Shown one piece after another: positions 42,350 to 51,010 of a DNA stretch of 64,000 nucleotides. The stretch comes from JBBRYB01 sp038238115 (GTDB lineage: Bacteria > Actinomycetota > Actinomycetes > Propionibacteriales > Nocardioidaceae). The DNA lies in NCBI GenBank assembly GCA_038238115.1, contig JBBRYB010000016.1, forward strand, positions 1 to 64,000, read 5' to 3'. The translations under genes were made by a program, and so were the position numbers. Each line of letters starts with the position of its first letter. The first letter of the stretch is position 1. The notes under the pieces were generated by a model. It ran no database searches, was not told where the DNA came from, and was given only the letters and a program-made list of their open reading frames with translations.

Positions 42350-42490
42350 AGCAGGACACACGCCAGACCCGATGCCGCCCGAGCCGAAAGAACACTTTTC
42401 GGCTAGCCTGAGGGGACGCATCGACGGTGTGGCCACTCGGGGTTGTCCCATGCCAACCAGCAAACTCGCACGCAACAGGAGTGAGTTGAC

Positions 42491-43453
42491 ATGAGGACAC
42501 CATCACGGCTTGTCATGGCCGCGTCTGTCGTGGTCACGGCGTGCCTTGCCATTGCCACGAACGACATCGACGCCACCGCGGCGCAGCCGGGTCCCAGCGC
42601 AGCGCCGCCTCCCGACGTAGCGCACCCTCGCCCAGACGTGGCGCGAAAGGCAGCCAAGGCTCCGACGAAGACTCTGGTCTTCGTGGAGGAGAACCACTCG
42701 CTCACGGAGATGCTGGCCGGCATGCCCTACCTCCACCGCCTTGCCACCAGGAGGTACGCCTACGCCCGACATTACTCGGCGATCACTAGCCCTTCGCTGC
42801 CGAACTATCTGGCCATCGCCGGTGGCTCCACGTTCGGCATCCGCGACGACGGCGGCCCCTTCGCCAACGGTGCGAAGGTAGGAAGGGCACTTTCGGTGTT
42901 CGACCAGGCCATCGCTCGCGGCTACACCGCCAAGACGTACGCCCAATCCATGCCCGGCAGATGTAGCGTCCGCAATTCGGGGAAGTACGCCGTGAAGCAC
43001 AACCCATGGGCCTACTTCACCGCCGGTCGCCACAACTGCCGCAAGTACGACGTACCGATGGGTTCCCCCCGCCGCGGCGCCCTCGCTCGCGACGTCAGGC
43101 GCGGCCGCCTGCCCAACGTAGGGCTGGCTATCCCCAACCTCTGCAACGACGCGCACGACTGCCCCCTCGCCACCGCAGACCACTGGCTGATGGGTTGGCT
43201 GCCGAGCATCCTGCACAGCCCTGACTTCAGGTCCGGGCGCCTGGCCGTCGTCGTCACCGCCGACGAGGGGAACGGCACGGGGCGCACGTCGGTGCTGACC
43301 GTTGTGCTGCACTCACCCGGTCACCGTGGCCGTGCGGTGAAAACTCCTCTCTCGCACTACTCCTTGTCCCGCTTCCTTTCCTCGACTGTCAACGCACCCG
43401 GCTTGCGCCACGCGCGACATGCAAGAGGACTGGGCAAGGCGTTCAAGGTCTGA
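42491..43453 (+). CDS. Secreted phosphoesterase family protein
   Basis: A 320-residue exported protein. The signal peptide is at about 1-31. The catalytic region has VFVEENHSLTEMLAGMPYL (metal-binding ENHS), YSAITSPSLPNYLAIAGGST, where the Ser/Thr nucleophile is expected, IPNLCNDAHDC and VVVTADEGNG. These are hallmarks of the phosphoesterase family that includes acid phosphatases and phospholipase C-like enzymes of the alkaline phosphatase superfamily. ATG 42491 has CAGGAG upstream. A paralogue is encoded convergently just downstream. The tail after about residue 290 is very basic. Confidence 0.85.
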   Translation: MRTPSRLVMAASVVVTACLAIATNDIDATAAQPGPSAAPPPDVAHPRPDVARKAAKAPTKTLVFVEENHSLTEMLAGMPYLHRLATRRYAYARHYSAITSPSLPNYLAIAGGSTFGIRDDGGPFANGAKVGRALSVFDQAIARGYTAKTYAQSMPGRCSVRNSGKYAVKHNPWAYFTAGRHNCRKYDVPMGSPRRGALARDVRRGRLPNVGLAIPNLCNDAHDCPLATADHWLMGWLPSILHSPDFRSGRLAVVVTADEGNGTGRTSVLTVVLHSPGHRGRAVKTPLSHYSLSRFLSSTVNAPGLRHARHARGLGKAFKV

Positions 43454-43581
43454 CGGGTGCGGTCGGGGATCAGTCCGTGCGACACGGCCCAGCTTGGCTT
43501 TGGGTGGGGGTCACTCGCGTGCCGGACGAGCCTGCGATCTCGTCGTGGGCATGCGAGTAGCCTCACGGCTCGGCGTGTACC

Positions 43582-44535
43582 TCACAGGCCGAACGCCTGT
43601 GCCATTGATGGAGCGGTCGCTGCGTCAGCCAACGCGGGCGCACCGATGATGTGGGAGTACAGCCCGGAAAGCGAGTAGTGGGTCAACGGACTTGCCACCA
43701 CTTGCCCATGCGGACCGTTCGCGCTGAGCACGACGGTGAGGACCGTGTTGCCGGCATCCGTCCGATTGCCCTCGTCTGCGGTGACCACGACAACCAGACG
43801 TCCCGAGGTGAAGTCCTGGCTCTGCAGTATCTGCGGCAACCAGCCTTCCAACCAGTGGTCCGCCGTGGCGAGGGAACAGTCGTGCGCGTCGTTGCAGAGG
43901 TTCGGAATCACCAAGCCGACATTCGGCAATGTGCCCTGGGCGATGTCGGTGGCGAGCGCTCCACCTGCTGGATCGCCGATCGGCACGTCGGACGTGTTGC
44001 AGTTGTCCAGCCCGGCGCTGAAGTAGACCCATGGGTTGTGCCTCGCGGCGTAGAGACCCGAGGACGCGGCACAGTTACCGGACATGGATTCGGCGTACGT
44101 CTTGGCGGTATGACCGCTGGCCAGTGCCTGGTCGAACACCGAAGGGGCGCCCCCGACCCGTGGACCGTTGACCGTCGGACCAGAATCATCGGTGACGCCG
44201 AATGTCGAGCCACCAGCGATGGCCAGATAGTTCGGCAACGACGGATGAGTGATGGCCGAGTAGTCGGTGGCGTAGGCGAACTCATGAGCAAGGCCGCTCA
44301 GGTACGGCATGCCGGCCTGCATCTCGTCCAACGAGTGGTTTTCCTCGATGAAGGTGAGCACCTTGGTGGGACTCGCTGAGGTAGTCCTGCTGGCGCCGGA
44401 GGTCGGCTGGGATGTGGAGCCTTGGGTTGTTTGGGGCGAGGCGTTGGAGTTCGATCCGCAGCCGCCGAGGAGGGCAGCGAGAGCCACGGCAAGCAGCACA
44501 GACGCCGACCTGGTGGTGCGACGGTGTGCCTTCAT
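43582..44535 (-). CDS. Phosphoesterase family lipoprotein
   Basis: A 317-residue paralogue of the neighbouring phosphoesterase, with the same blocks: FIEENHSLDEMQAGMPYL, YSAITHPSLPNYLAIAGGST, IPNLCNDAHDC and VVVTADEGNRTD. The N-terminus differs: a lipobox (LAALLGGC) followed by a Ser/Thr-rich linker marks it as a membrane-anchored lipoprotein. ATG 44535 has GGGGGAG upstream. The pair is convergent with 128 bp between stops. It should act on phosphate esters at the cell surface, while its partner is released or wall-bound. Confidence 0.87.
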   Translation of the reverse strand: MKAHRRTTRSASVLLAVALAALLGGCGSNSNASPQTTQGSTSQPTSGASRTTSASPTKVLTFIEENHSLDEMQAGMPYLSGLAHEFAYATDYSAITHPSLPNYLAIAGGSTFGVTDDSGPTVNGPRVGGAPSVFDQALASGHTAKTYAESMSGNCAASSGLYAARHNPWVYFSAGLDNCNTSDVPIGDPAGGALATDIAQGTLPNVGLVIPNLCNDAHDCSLATADHWLEGWLPQILQSQDFTSGRLVVVVTADEGNRTDAGNTVLTVVLSANGPHGQVVASPLTHYSLSGLYSHIIGAPALADAATAPSMAQAFGL

Positions 44536-44659
44536 AGTCTCCCCCGTACGCGCGCGATGAAATGCGTCCTGGCTGGGTGCCCTTTCGCAACATAGGCGAC
44601 CGTCCTGAGGAACGCCCAAGGATTACCGAAGGACTGGCGCAATCTGATACTCCGCGACG

Positions 44660-45724
44660 TCAATCCGCTCCGCCATCGCCAGCCGCACCGGCTTCGTCGG
44701 GTCGTGAGATCTCCACTCGCACACCGAGTAGGCGCACGGCCCGACCGTGATCCAGCTTCGCCGCCAGGGCCACGGCGGCTGCCGCGATCGCTTCCGTCTT
44801 TCTGGTCGGCGTCGGTAAGGTGACGCTGCGGGTGCGGGTCTCGAACGGCGCGTAACGCACCTTGAGGGCGACCCGGATCGCTGAGCGGCCTTCTCGTCGC
44901 ACGTCTTCGGCGACTTGCTCGGCCAGCATCTGGATCTCGGTCTCGATCCTCGCCCAGTCGCTGAGATTCTGCTGGAAGGTCGTCTCCCGGCTGCGCCCAC
45001 GAGCGACGTACGGTGTGCCGTCGACCGGGGAGGTGTCGACCCCGCGCCCGAGCCGCCGGTACCACGGCCCCATCGTGGGCCCCAGCTCGGCAGCCAGGAA
45101 GCGCGGGTCAGCCTGGGCGAGGTCACGCACGGTGGAGATGCCGAGGCCCGCGAGCCGTTTCGCTGTCTTCTTCCCGATGCCCCAGAGCGCATGCGTCGGC
45201 CGGTCCGCCATCACGGCATACCAGTTCTCTTCGGTCAACCGGAAGGTGCCGCGCGGCTTGCCGAAGTCGGTTGCGATCTTCGCCCGGAGCTTGTTGTCGC
45301 CGATCCCCACCGAGCAGTGCAGACGAGTCGCAGTGAGGACGGCGGCTTGCACCCGCCGGGCGACCGCCTCCGGGTCGGCCGTCTCGACGCCCAGGAACGC
45401 TTCGTCCCACCCGAGTACCTCCACCACGACTTCGAACGAGCGAAGCGTGTCCATCACGGCCGCGGAGGCTTCCTCGTACGCCGGGCCGTCGACCGGCAGG
45501 AAGACAGCTTCCGGGCACTTGCGCGCAGCAGTACGCAGCGGCATCGCCGAGCGGACGCCGTACTCGCGCGCCTCGTACGACGCCGTCGACACCACTCCAC
45601 GCTCGGTCGGGTCCCCGCGGCCTCCGACGACGACGGGGCGACCTGCCAGCTCTGGACGACGCAGCACTTCCACCGCCGCGACGAACTGGTCCAGGTCGAC
45701 GTGCAGGACCCACGAGGTCGCCAT
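44660..45724 (-). CDS. dinB2: Y-family DNA polymerase, DinB2-like
   Basis: A 354-residue translesion polymerase. Metal-binding motifs are HVDLDQFVAAVE near the N-terminus and GWDEAFLG in the palm. The thumb helix-hairpin-helix is HALWGIGKKTAKRLAGLGIST, and the little finger follows from about 240. The residue aligned with the steric-gate Phe (Phe13 of E. coli DinB) is Val15; mycobacterial DinB2, which this protein resembles closely in its first 20 residues and in GWDEA, has Leu there and uses ribonucleotides. ATG 45724. No SOS-box (LexA) sequence is visible upstream. Confidence 0.88.
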   Translation of the reverse strand: MATSWVLHVDLDQFVAAVEVLRRPELAGRPVVVGGRGDPTERGVVSTASYEAREYGVRSAMPLRTAARKCPEAVFLPVDGPAYEEASAAVMDTLRSFEVVVEVLGWDEAFLGVETADPEAVARRVQAAVLTATRLHCSVGIGDNKLRAKIATDFGKPRGTFRLTEENWYAVMADRPTHALWGIGKKTAKRLAGLGISTVRDLAQADPRFLAAELGPTMGPWYRRLGRGVDTSPVDGTPYVARGRSRETTFQQNLSDWARIETEIQMLAEQVAEDVRREGRSAIRVALKVRYAPFETRTRSVTLPTPTRKTEAIAAAAVALAAKLDHGRAVRLLGVRVEISRPDEAGAAGDGGAD

Positions 45725-45752
45725 GGCACCAGTCTGCCGCCGCCTGCCCCCA

Positions 45753-45823
45753 CGATTCGTCCCGCTGCACCAGGCGGCACGTCCCCGCCCTCGACAGGAC
45801 GAATCGGAGGGCCACGATTCGTC
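45753..45823. repeat. Three copies of a CGATTCGTC element
   Basis: CGATTCGTCC (45753-45762), its exact reverse complement GGACGAATCG (45797-45806) and a third copy CACGATTCGTC (45813-45823) lie between the polymerase and cytosine deaminase genes. The first two form a 10-bp inverted repeat with a 34-bp spacer. They may be regulator sites for the polymerase promoter. Confidence 0.6.
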
Positions 45824-45830
45824 GGGGAGG

Positions 45831-46313
45831 CTAGGTGTCCTCGCCGATGTCCTCATTCCACAGTGCGGGCTGCGCGGCGATGAAGTCGCTCATCATCGAC
45901 ACGCACTCCTCGTCGTCGAGGACAGTCACCTCGACGCCACGCGCCCGTAGGTAGTCCTCGCCGCCGTAGAACGTGCGGTTCTCCCCCACGATGACGCGCG
46001 GGATCTTGTACAGGAGGATCGCTCCCGTGCACATGTCGCACGGTGACAGCGTCGTGACAATCGTGCAGCCGGCATAGACGCTGGCTGGCAGCCGTCCGGC
46101 GTTCTCGAGGGCGTCGGTCTCGCCATGTCTGATCGCGCTGTCGAGCTGCACCCGCTTGTTGTAGCCGGTGGCCAGGACGTGCCCGTCGCCGGAGACGAGC
46201 GCCGCACCGATCGGGATGCCGCCCTCTGATCGACCTTGTCTGGCTGCGGCGACGGCGGCGGCAAGGTACTGGGTGTCGCGATCACTCGCGCTGGCGTGGT
46301 CGTCGGCTGTCAT
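45831..46313 (-). CDS. Cytosine deaminase, yeast Fcy1-like
   Basis: A 160-residue zinc deaminase. The catalytic motif is HGETDALEN (His63, proton-shuttle Glu65) and the zinc cysteines are in TTLSPCDMCTGAI (Cys92, Cys95). Similarity to yeast cytosine deaminase runs through the whole length, including IPRVIVGENRTF, YLRARGVEVTVLDDEEC and the C-terminal NEDIGE gate. It should convert cytosine to uracil. It is the last gene of a BMP-type nucleoside transporter operon, 57 bp after the second permease, suggesting salvage of imported bases. Bacterial cytosine deaminases are more often the larger amidohydrolase CodA type. Confidence 0.88.
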   Translation of the reverse strand: MTADDHASASDRDTQYLAAAVAAARQGRSEGGIPIGAALVSGDGHVLATGYNKRVQLDSAIRHGETDALENAGRLPASVYAGCTIVTTLSPCDMCTGAILLYKIPRVIVGENRTFYGGEDYLRARGVEVTVLDDEECVSMMSDFIAAQPALWNEDIGEDT

Positions 46314-46370
46314 GGGAGACCTTTCGAGCTTGTCGCGTCGGGCAGCACAACGGTGATGCCCAGCCAGTTG

Positions 46371-47270
46371 TCAGGTTCGCCGGTAGGGCTGGAGGTAGGC
46401 GCCCGGGTATCTCACGTTGCGACCCGACAGCGCCAGCGCCAGGATCACGACCAGATAGGGCAGTGCGATCATGACCTCCCGAGGCACGCCGGCGAACTGG
46501 GGCGTGATCACCAGCTGCAGCTGCAACGCATCCACCAACGCGAACAGCAGCCCGCCGAGCACCGCCGGTACGACGCGCCAGCGGGCGAAGATGACGAGCG
46601 CGATGCACACCCAACCGCGCCCGTTGGTGATGTTCAACGTGAACGAGCCGAGGATCGCCAGCGACAGGAACGCCCCGCCGACGCCCATCAGGGCCCCACC
46701 GATGGCAAGCGCCGCATAGCGCGTCGCCGAGACCGAGATCCCGGCGGCGTCGGCAGCCTCGGGGTTCTCCCCTACCGCCCGCAGCCTCAAGCCGAGCCCG
46801 GTGGAGCGCAAGACCAGGAAGACCACCGGCGCGACCACGAGAAACGTCAGGTAGGTGAGCAGATACTGCGCCGCCACGGGCACGTCCGCGAAGAGGAGGC
46901 TGAACTTCGGCACCTGCGGCACCGACCCACCCCCATACAAGAGCCGGTTGACGAAGTCGCAGGAGGCGATAAGCAGCAGCGTCGTACCGATGCCGGCCAC
47001 GTGCTGGTTGACCCCGAAGGACACCGTGAGAAGGCCGACGAAGACCCCTGCCACGATGCCGGTCACCACGGCGGCGAACAGGCCAGCCCAGGCAGACCCC
47101 GACCGGCCGGCGACGACGAACCCGACGAAGGCGCCGGCATACAGCGTCCCCTCAATGCCGAGGTTCAAGACCCCGGCCCGCTCGCAGACGAGCTCTCCGA
47201 GCGCCCCGAGGACGAGGGGGGTCGCGGTGGTGAGCATCGCGCCGATCAAGGCGAGGTAGGCGATGTCCAT
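46371..47270 (-). CDS. Nucleoside ABC transporter permease (BmpD/NupQ-like)
   Basis: A 299-residue permease of the ribose/nucleoside ABC family. It opens with a helix and LVCERAGVLNLGIEGTLYAGAF, the conserved GxxNLGxEG motif of nucleoside permeases. AVGENPEAADAAGISVSATRY is the cytoplasmic docking loop. About eight to nine helices are visible. It is separated from the upstream permease by 3 bp. The two permeases form a heterodimeric channel for purine or pyrimidine nucleosides or bases. Confidence 0.9.
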   Translation of the reverse strand: MDIAYLALIGAMLTTATPLVLGALGELVCERAGVLNLGIEGTLYAGAFVGFVVAGRSGSAWAGLFAAVVTGIVAGVFVGLLTVSFGVNQHVAGIGTTLLLIASCDFVNRLLYGGGSVPQVPKFSLLFADVPVAAQYLLTYLTFLVVAPVVFLVLRSTGLGLRLRAVGENPEAADAAGISVSATRYAALAIGGALMGVGGAFLSLAILGSFTLNITNGRGWVCIALVIFARWRVVPAVLGGLLFALVDALQLQLVITPQFAGVPREVMIALPYLVVILALALSGRNVRYPGAYLQPYRRT

Positions 47271-47273
47271 CCC

Positions 47274-48347
47274 TCACGTCCCCCGTCGCGGAAGTGCGAG
47301 CTTGTAGCGCCGCAGCACCAGCACGCTGACGACGGTCAGCAGAAGCGCGGAGGAGATGATCTGTCCCATCTGGGGGGGCAGCTGCAAGACCAGCGAGGCG
47401 TTCTGCGCCCCCACCGTGAGGTCGCCGAGCAGCAGTGCCACCAGAACGACTCCCAGCGCAGCGAGGGCACCCAGACTGGCGACGACGATGCCCGTGTAGC
47501 CATAGCCACCGGAGACCTCGGTCGTGAGCTGGTGACCGACACCGAGGACCTGCGCGGCGCCGCCGAGACCGGCGATGGCTCCGGAGAAGAGCGCCGCCCG
47601 GAACTGCAGGCGACGTACGGCGATCCCGGAAAACCCGGCCGCCGCCGGCGACAGCCCGACCGCGCGGACCCGCAGGCCGGTGGCCGTACGCGACATCACC
47701 AGCCACACGACCACCGCCAACGCCAGCGCAATGACGAGCCCGAAATGCACGCGGGATCCGGGGATCGCCATGGGCATGTCGTAGCCGGCACCGAAGTTGT
47801 CCGACACGGGGAAGCCGCTGGAGGAGTTGCTCCATGGCCCATTGAGCAGTCCCTGGACGAGCAGCAGCGCCACGGGGTTCAGGAGCAGTGTCGTGACGAC
47901 CTCGTCGATGCCGTAGCGGGCCCGCAGCAGGGCCGGTACGACGGCCCACACGACACCCGCGAGGACGCCCAGCACAAGGGCCAGCGGAACTGCCAACGCT
48001 CCAGGCAGCTCGCCAAGGTAGAGCCCCGCGACCGATGCGCCGACCGCGCCGGCCAAGAACTGGCCCTCTGCCCCGATGTTGAAGTAGCCGGCCCGGAACG
48101 CGACAGCCACCGCCAGCCCGGTGAAGAGGATCGGCGTGGCCGCCAGCAGCACCTCGGTCAGCGATTCCGTCCCGGACAGCGGCGTCAGGAGGTAGCGCTG
48201 GTATGCCGCCGGCGGGTTGGCGCCGGCACCGCGGATGAGTCCGGCGGTGAGCGCGAAGACGATGACCACGGCGCCGAGCACCAGCAGCGGCACGAGCCAG
48301 CGGGGCTCCCGACCACGCAGGACCAGGCGGGGGAGTCCCCTGGCCAT
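47274..48347 (-). CDS. Nucleoside ABC transporter permease (BmpC/NupP-like)
   Basis: A 357-residue permease. After an N-terminal helix and an extracytoplasmic loop it shows the nucleoside-permease motif FRAGYFNIGAEGQFLAGA, then AVGLSPAAAGFSGIAVRRLQ (docking loop) and about eight helices. ATG 48347 overlaps the ATPase stop (ATGA). It pairs with the following permease. Confidence 0.9.
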   Translation of the reverse strand: MARGLPRLVLRGREPRWLVPLLVLGAVVIVFALTAGLIRGAGANPPAAYQRYLLTPLSGTESLTEVLLAATPILFTGLAVAVAFRAGYFNIGAEGQFLAGAVGASVAGLYLGELPGALAVPLALVLGVLAGVVWAVVPALLRARYGIDEVVTTLLLNPVALLLVQGLLNGPWSNSSSGFPVSDNFGAGYDMPMAIPGSRVHFGLVIALALAVVVWLVMSRTATGLRVRAVGLSPAAAGFSGIAVRRLQFRAALFSGAIAGLGGAAQVLGVGHQLTTEVSGGYGYTGIVVASLGALAALGVVLVALLLGDLTVGAQNASLVLQLPPQMGQIISSALLLTVVSVLVLRRYKLALPRRGT

Positions 48348-49921
48348 CACGCCGCCTGCCCCGCCATGAGCAGACCGAGAGCCTGCGGCGTGGCGTCCGA
48401 GGTCGGCAGCTCGCCGACCAGGTGCCCCTCGAACATCACGACGATCCGGTCGGACAGTGCCAGCAGCTCCTCGAGATCCTCCGAGACCAGCAGGACTCCC
48501 CCACCCGCCGCCCGTCTCGCGAGCAGCTGCGTGTGCACGAACTCGGCCGCGCCAACGTCGAGGCCGCGGGTCGGCTGCGAAGCGACGAGGGCCACCGGAT
48601 CTCTGGCCAGCGCCCGGGCGAGCAGCACCTTCTGCACGTTGCCACCCGACAAGGACCCGACCGGATCCTCCGGAGCGGCTTTGATCGAGAAGCGGTCGAT
48701 GAGAGAGACGGCGTGCCGGCGGATCGCCCGGCGGTCGAGCAGCCAACCGTTGCGGAAGCGAGACAGGTCCTCGAGCACAAGGTTCTGCTCGACCGAGAGT
48801 CGCGTCACGACCGAAGCGTGCCGGTCCTCGGTCAACCGGCCCAGCCCAGCCGCGATGACGGTCGCCGCGGAAGCGCCCGTCACGTCGACCTGGTTGACCG
48901 TGACCGTTCCGGCGGTTGCCTTGCGCAGGCCGCAGAGCACCTGCACCAGCTCGGTCTGCCCGTTGCCCGACACCCCTGCCAGACCCACGACCTCGCCCGC
49001 GCGGACGACGAGATCGACACCGTCGAGGACGTCGCGTGAGCGCCCGGTCAGCCGAAGCCCGCTGACCGACAGGACCGGTGCCTGCGCGGCGACTGACACC
49101 GGTTCGTCGACGGTTCGCGTCAGGGCGAGGTCCGCGTCCTCGTCGAGGGTTGCGGCCGAGCGGTCGGAGCGACGAACACCCACAGTGGGACGTCCCACCA
49201 TCATCTGCGCGAGCTCCGATGCGCTGGCGCCGGCAGTCGGGACTGTGTCGACGATCTGGCCATGCCGGAGCACCGAGACCCGGTCGCTGATGCGGCTCAC
49301 CTCTCGCAGCTTGTGAGAGATGAACAGCACGCCCATTCCGGCGTCGGTCAGTCTCCGGATGGAGGCGAAGAGAGCCTCCACGTCCTGTGGCACCAAGACG
49401 GCGGTCGGCTCATCCAGGATCAGGACGCGGCAGTCGCGGGACAGCGCCTTGCAGATCTCGACCCGCTGCTGCTCCCCCACGCTGAGGGCGTCCACCCGCG
49501 CGTCCGGGTCGACCCGGACGCCGATGCGCTCGGCTGCCTCTGTGACCATCCGCCGCCCCGCCTGCCGGTCGGCCCGGCCGAGCCCCACGTGCGACAGCAT
49601 GACGTTTTCGGTGACGGTCATAGGCCCGACCAAGGAGAAGTGCTGGGTCACCATGCCTATGCCGTAGCCCATGGCGTCTGCGGGCGAGGTGATGCCCGCC
49701 GGCTTCCCATCGACGCGGACCGAGCCGCCATCCGGCCTGGCGAGACCGAAGAGGACTCGCATGAGCGTCGTCTTGCCCGCGCCATTCTCGCCGAGGAGGG
49801 CATGGACCTCCCCGCGGCCAAGGGTCAGGTCGATCCGGTCGTTGACCCGCAGGTCGCCATACGACTTGCGGATGCCCATCAGCTCGATGAGCGGTGGTTG
49901 TGCTCCCGGAGGCTGCCCCAC
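48347..49921 (-). CDS. Nucleoside ABC transporter ATP-binding protein (double ATPase)
   Basis: A 524-residue protein with two ABC domains as in ribose/nucleoside importers. Domain 1 has Walker A GENGAGKTT, signature LSVGEQQR and Walker B LILDEPTAVL. Domain 2 begins near residue 285, with Walker-A-like GVSGNGQTE (degenerate, Lys missing as usual for this family), signature LSGGNVQ and a Walker-B-like ALVASQPTRGLD. Only the first site should hydrolyse ATP. GTG 49921 starts 3 bp after the BMP gene. It drives the two downstream permeases. Confidence 0.92.
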   Translation of the reverse strand: MGQPPGAQPPLIELMGIRKSYGDLRVNDRIDLTLGRGEVHALLGENGAGKTTLMRVLFGLARPDGGSVRVDGKPAGITSPADAMGYGIGMVTQHFSLVGPMTVTENVMLSHVGLGRADRQAGRRMVTEAAERIGVRVDPDARVDALSVGEQQRVEICKALSRDCRVLILDEPTAVLVPQDVEALFASIRRLTDAGMGVLFISHKLREVSRISDRVSVLRHGQIVDTVPTAGASASELAQMMVGRPTVGVRRSDRSAATLDEDADLALTRTVDEPVSVAAQAPVLSVSGLRLTGRSRDVLDGVDLVVRAGEVVGLAGVSGNGQTELVQVLCGLRKATAGTVTVNQVDVTGASAATVIAAGLGRLTEDRHASVVTRLSVEQNLVLEDLSRFRNGWLLDRRAIRRHAVSLIDRFSIKAAPEDPVGSLSGGNVQKVLLARALARDPVALVASQPTRGLDVGAAEFVHTQLLARRAAGGGVLLVSEDLEELLALSDRIVVMFEGHLVGELPTSDATPQALGLLMAGQAA

Positions 49922-49924
49922 CGA

Positions 49925-51010
49925 TCAGTCGCCGACGGTGGTCGAGCCCGCCGGCGCGGACTCGTCGACCGGCGTCGTGAAACTCCCGTCCATGATGGCC
50001 TGCCGCTTGTCCTCGACCTGCGCGATGAGCGCCTGGGGCACGCCACCCGGCACGTCGGTGTTGATCGGGGCGAGCGAGGACCCCCCGTTCTTCATGAACG
50101 AGAACATGCCGAGATCCTTCGCGCTGTCGGTCAAGGTGCCGCTGTTGAACTCCTTGATGATGTGCTCGACCGTGGGACGCATGTCCCAGACCAGGCTGGT
50201 GACGACATTGTGAGGAGCGTCGGACTTCTGGTCGACCATCATGCCGATGACGGGAAGATCCTTCTCCTTGGCCGCCTCGATCACACCGGCGCGCTCAGCG
50301 AACAGCACGTCGGCGCCTTGCGCGACCTGGGCGAGCGCTGCCTGCTTGGCCGTCGCCGGGTCGAAGAACGAGTTGATGAACGTCACCTTGACGGTGGCCG
50401 AGGAGTTGGTCTCCTTGACGCCCTGGATGAACGCGTTCACGATCCGGTTGACCTCAGGGATCGGGAGGGCCGCGACCACGCCGACGGTGTCGGATTTGGT
50501 CATGCCGCCCGCCAGCATGCCGGCGAGATACGCCGGGTCCTGGAGCCAGTTGTCGAACACCGAGAAGTTCGGGCTCATCGGCTTCTCGCCCGACCCGAAC
50601 GCGAACCCGGTCGACGGGTTGTCCTTCGCGACGGCCCGGGTCGCATCCTCCGACGAGAATGCGTCACCCACGATGATGTCGGGCTTCTCGTTGTCGACGA
50701 GGTCACGCAGCGTCCGCGTCATCTTGTCGTCCGAACTGTTGTTGTCCGTGTGCTTGTAGACGATCTCCCCGTCGTCGGCCGCGGCCTGAAGCGCGCTGTT
50801 GACCGCGCCGTCCCACGGCTCCTCCAGCGGGGTGGCGAAGACGCCGTACACCAAAGGCTTGGATGAGGCGCTGCTCTCGTTGCCGGTGGTGCCGCCACAG
50901 GCCGCGAGGAGCAACGCGCTGACCGCCACGAAGCCGGTCATCGGGAGCCCTCGGCGGCGAAGCCGTGGGCGGCGGATCTGATCGAGGCGGCGGTTGGCGT
51001 CTGTGAGCAT
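49925..51010 (-). CDS. BMP-family nucleoside-binding lipoprotein
   Basis: A 361-residue solute-binding lipoprotein. The signal peptide ends with lipobox LLLAAC (Cys at about residue 38). The mature part has YGVFATPLEEPWDGAVNSAL, PDIIVGDAFSS, AYLAGMLAGGMTKSDTVGVV and GADVLFAERAG, which match BMP/PnrA-type periplasmic nucleoside-binding proteins. ATG 51010 with AGAAGG upstream is preferred over a start 27 bp further up. First gene of the transporter and cytosine deaminase operon. Confidence 0.9.
   Translation of the reverse strand: MLTDANRRLDQIRRPRLRRRGLPMTGFVAVSALLLAACGGTTGNESSASSKPLVYGVFATPLEEPWDGAVNSALQAAADDGEIVYKHTDNNSSDDKMTRTLRDLVDNEKPDIIVGDAFSSEDATRAVAKDNPSTGFAFGSGEKPMSPNFSVFDNWLQDPAYLAGMLAGGMTKSDTVGVVAALPIPEVNRIVNAFIQGVKETNSSATVKVTFINSFFDPATAKQAALAQVAQGADVLFAERAGVIEAAKEKDLPVIGMMVDQKSDAPHNVVTSLVWDMRPTVEHIIKEFNSGTLTDSAKDLGMFSFMKNGGSSLAPINTDVPGGVPQALIAQVEDKRQAIMDGSFTTPVDESAPAGSTTVGD

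Noticed and set aside
43583..43601. Hairpin CACAGGC-CGAAC-GCCTGTG as terminator for the convergent phosphoesterases
   Set aside because: It overlaps the last codons of the lipoprotein gene, has only 7 bp of stem and no T-run. It may be incidental.
46236..49316. A 1026-codon open frame on the plus strand
   Set aside because: It runs antisense to the deaminase, both permeases and the ATPase, all with clear family motifs. Its product is low-complexity Arg/Gln/His-rich sequence, the mirror of high-GC codons.
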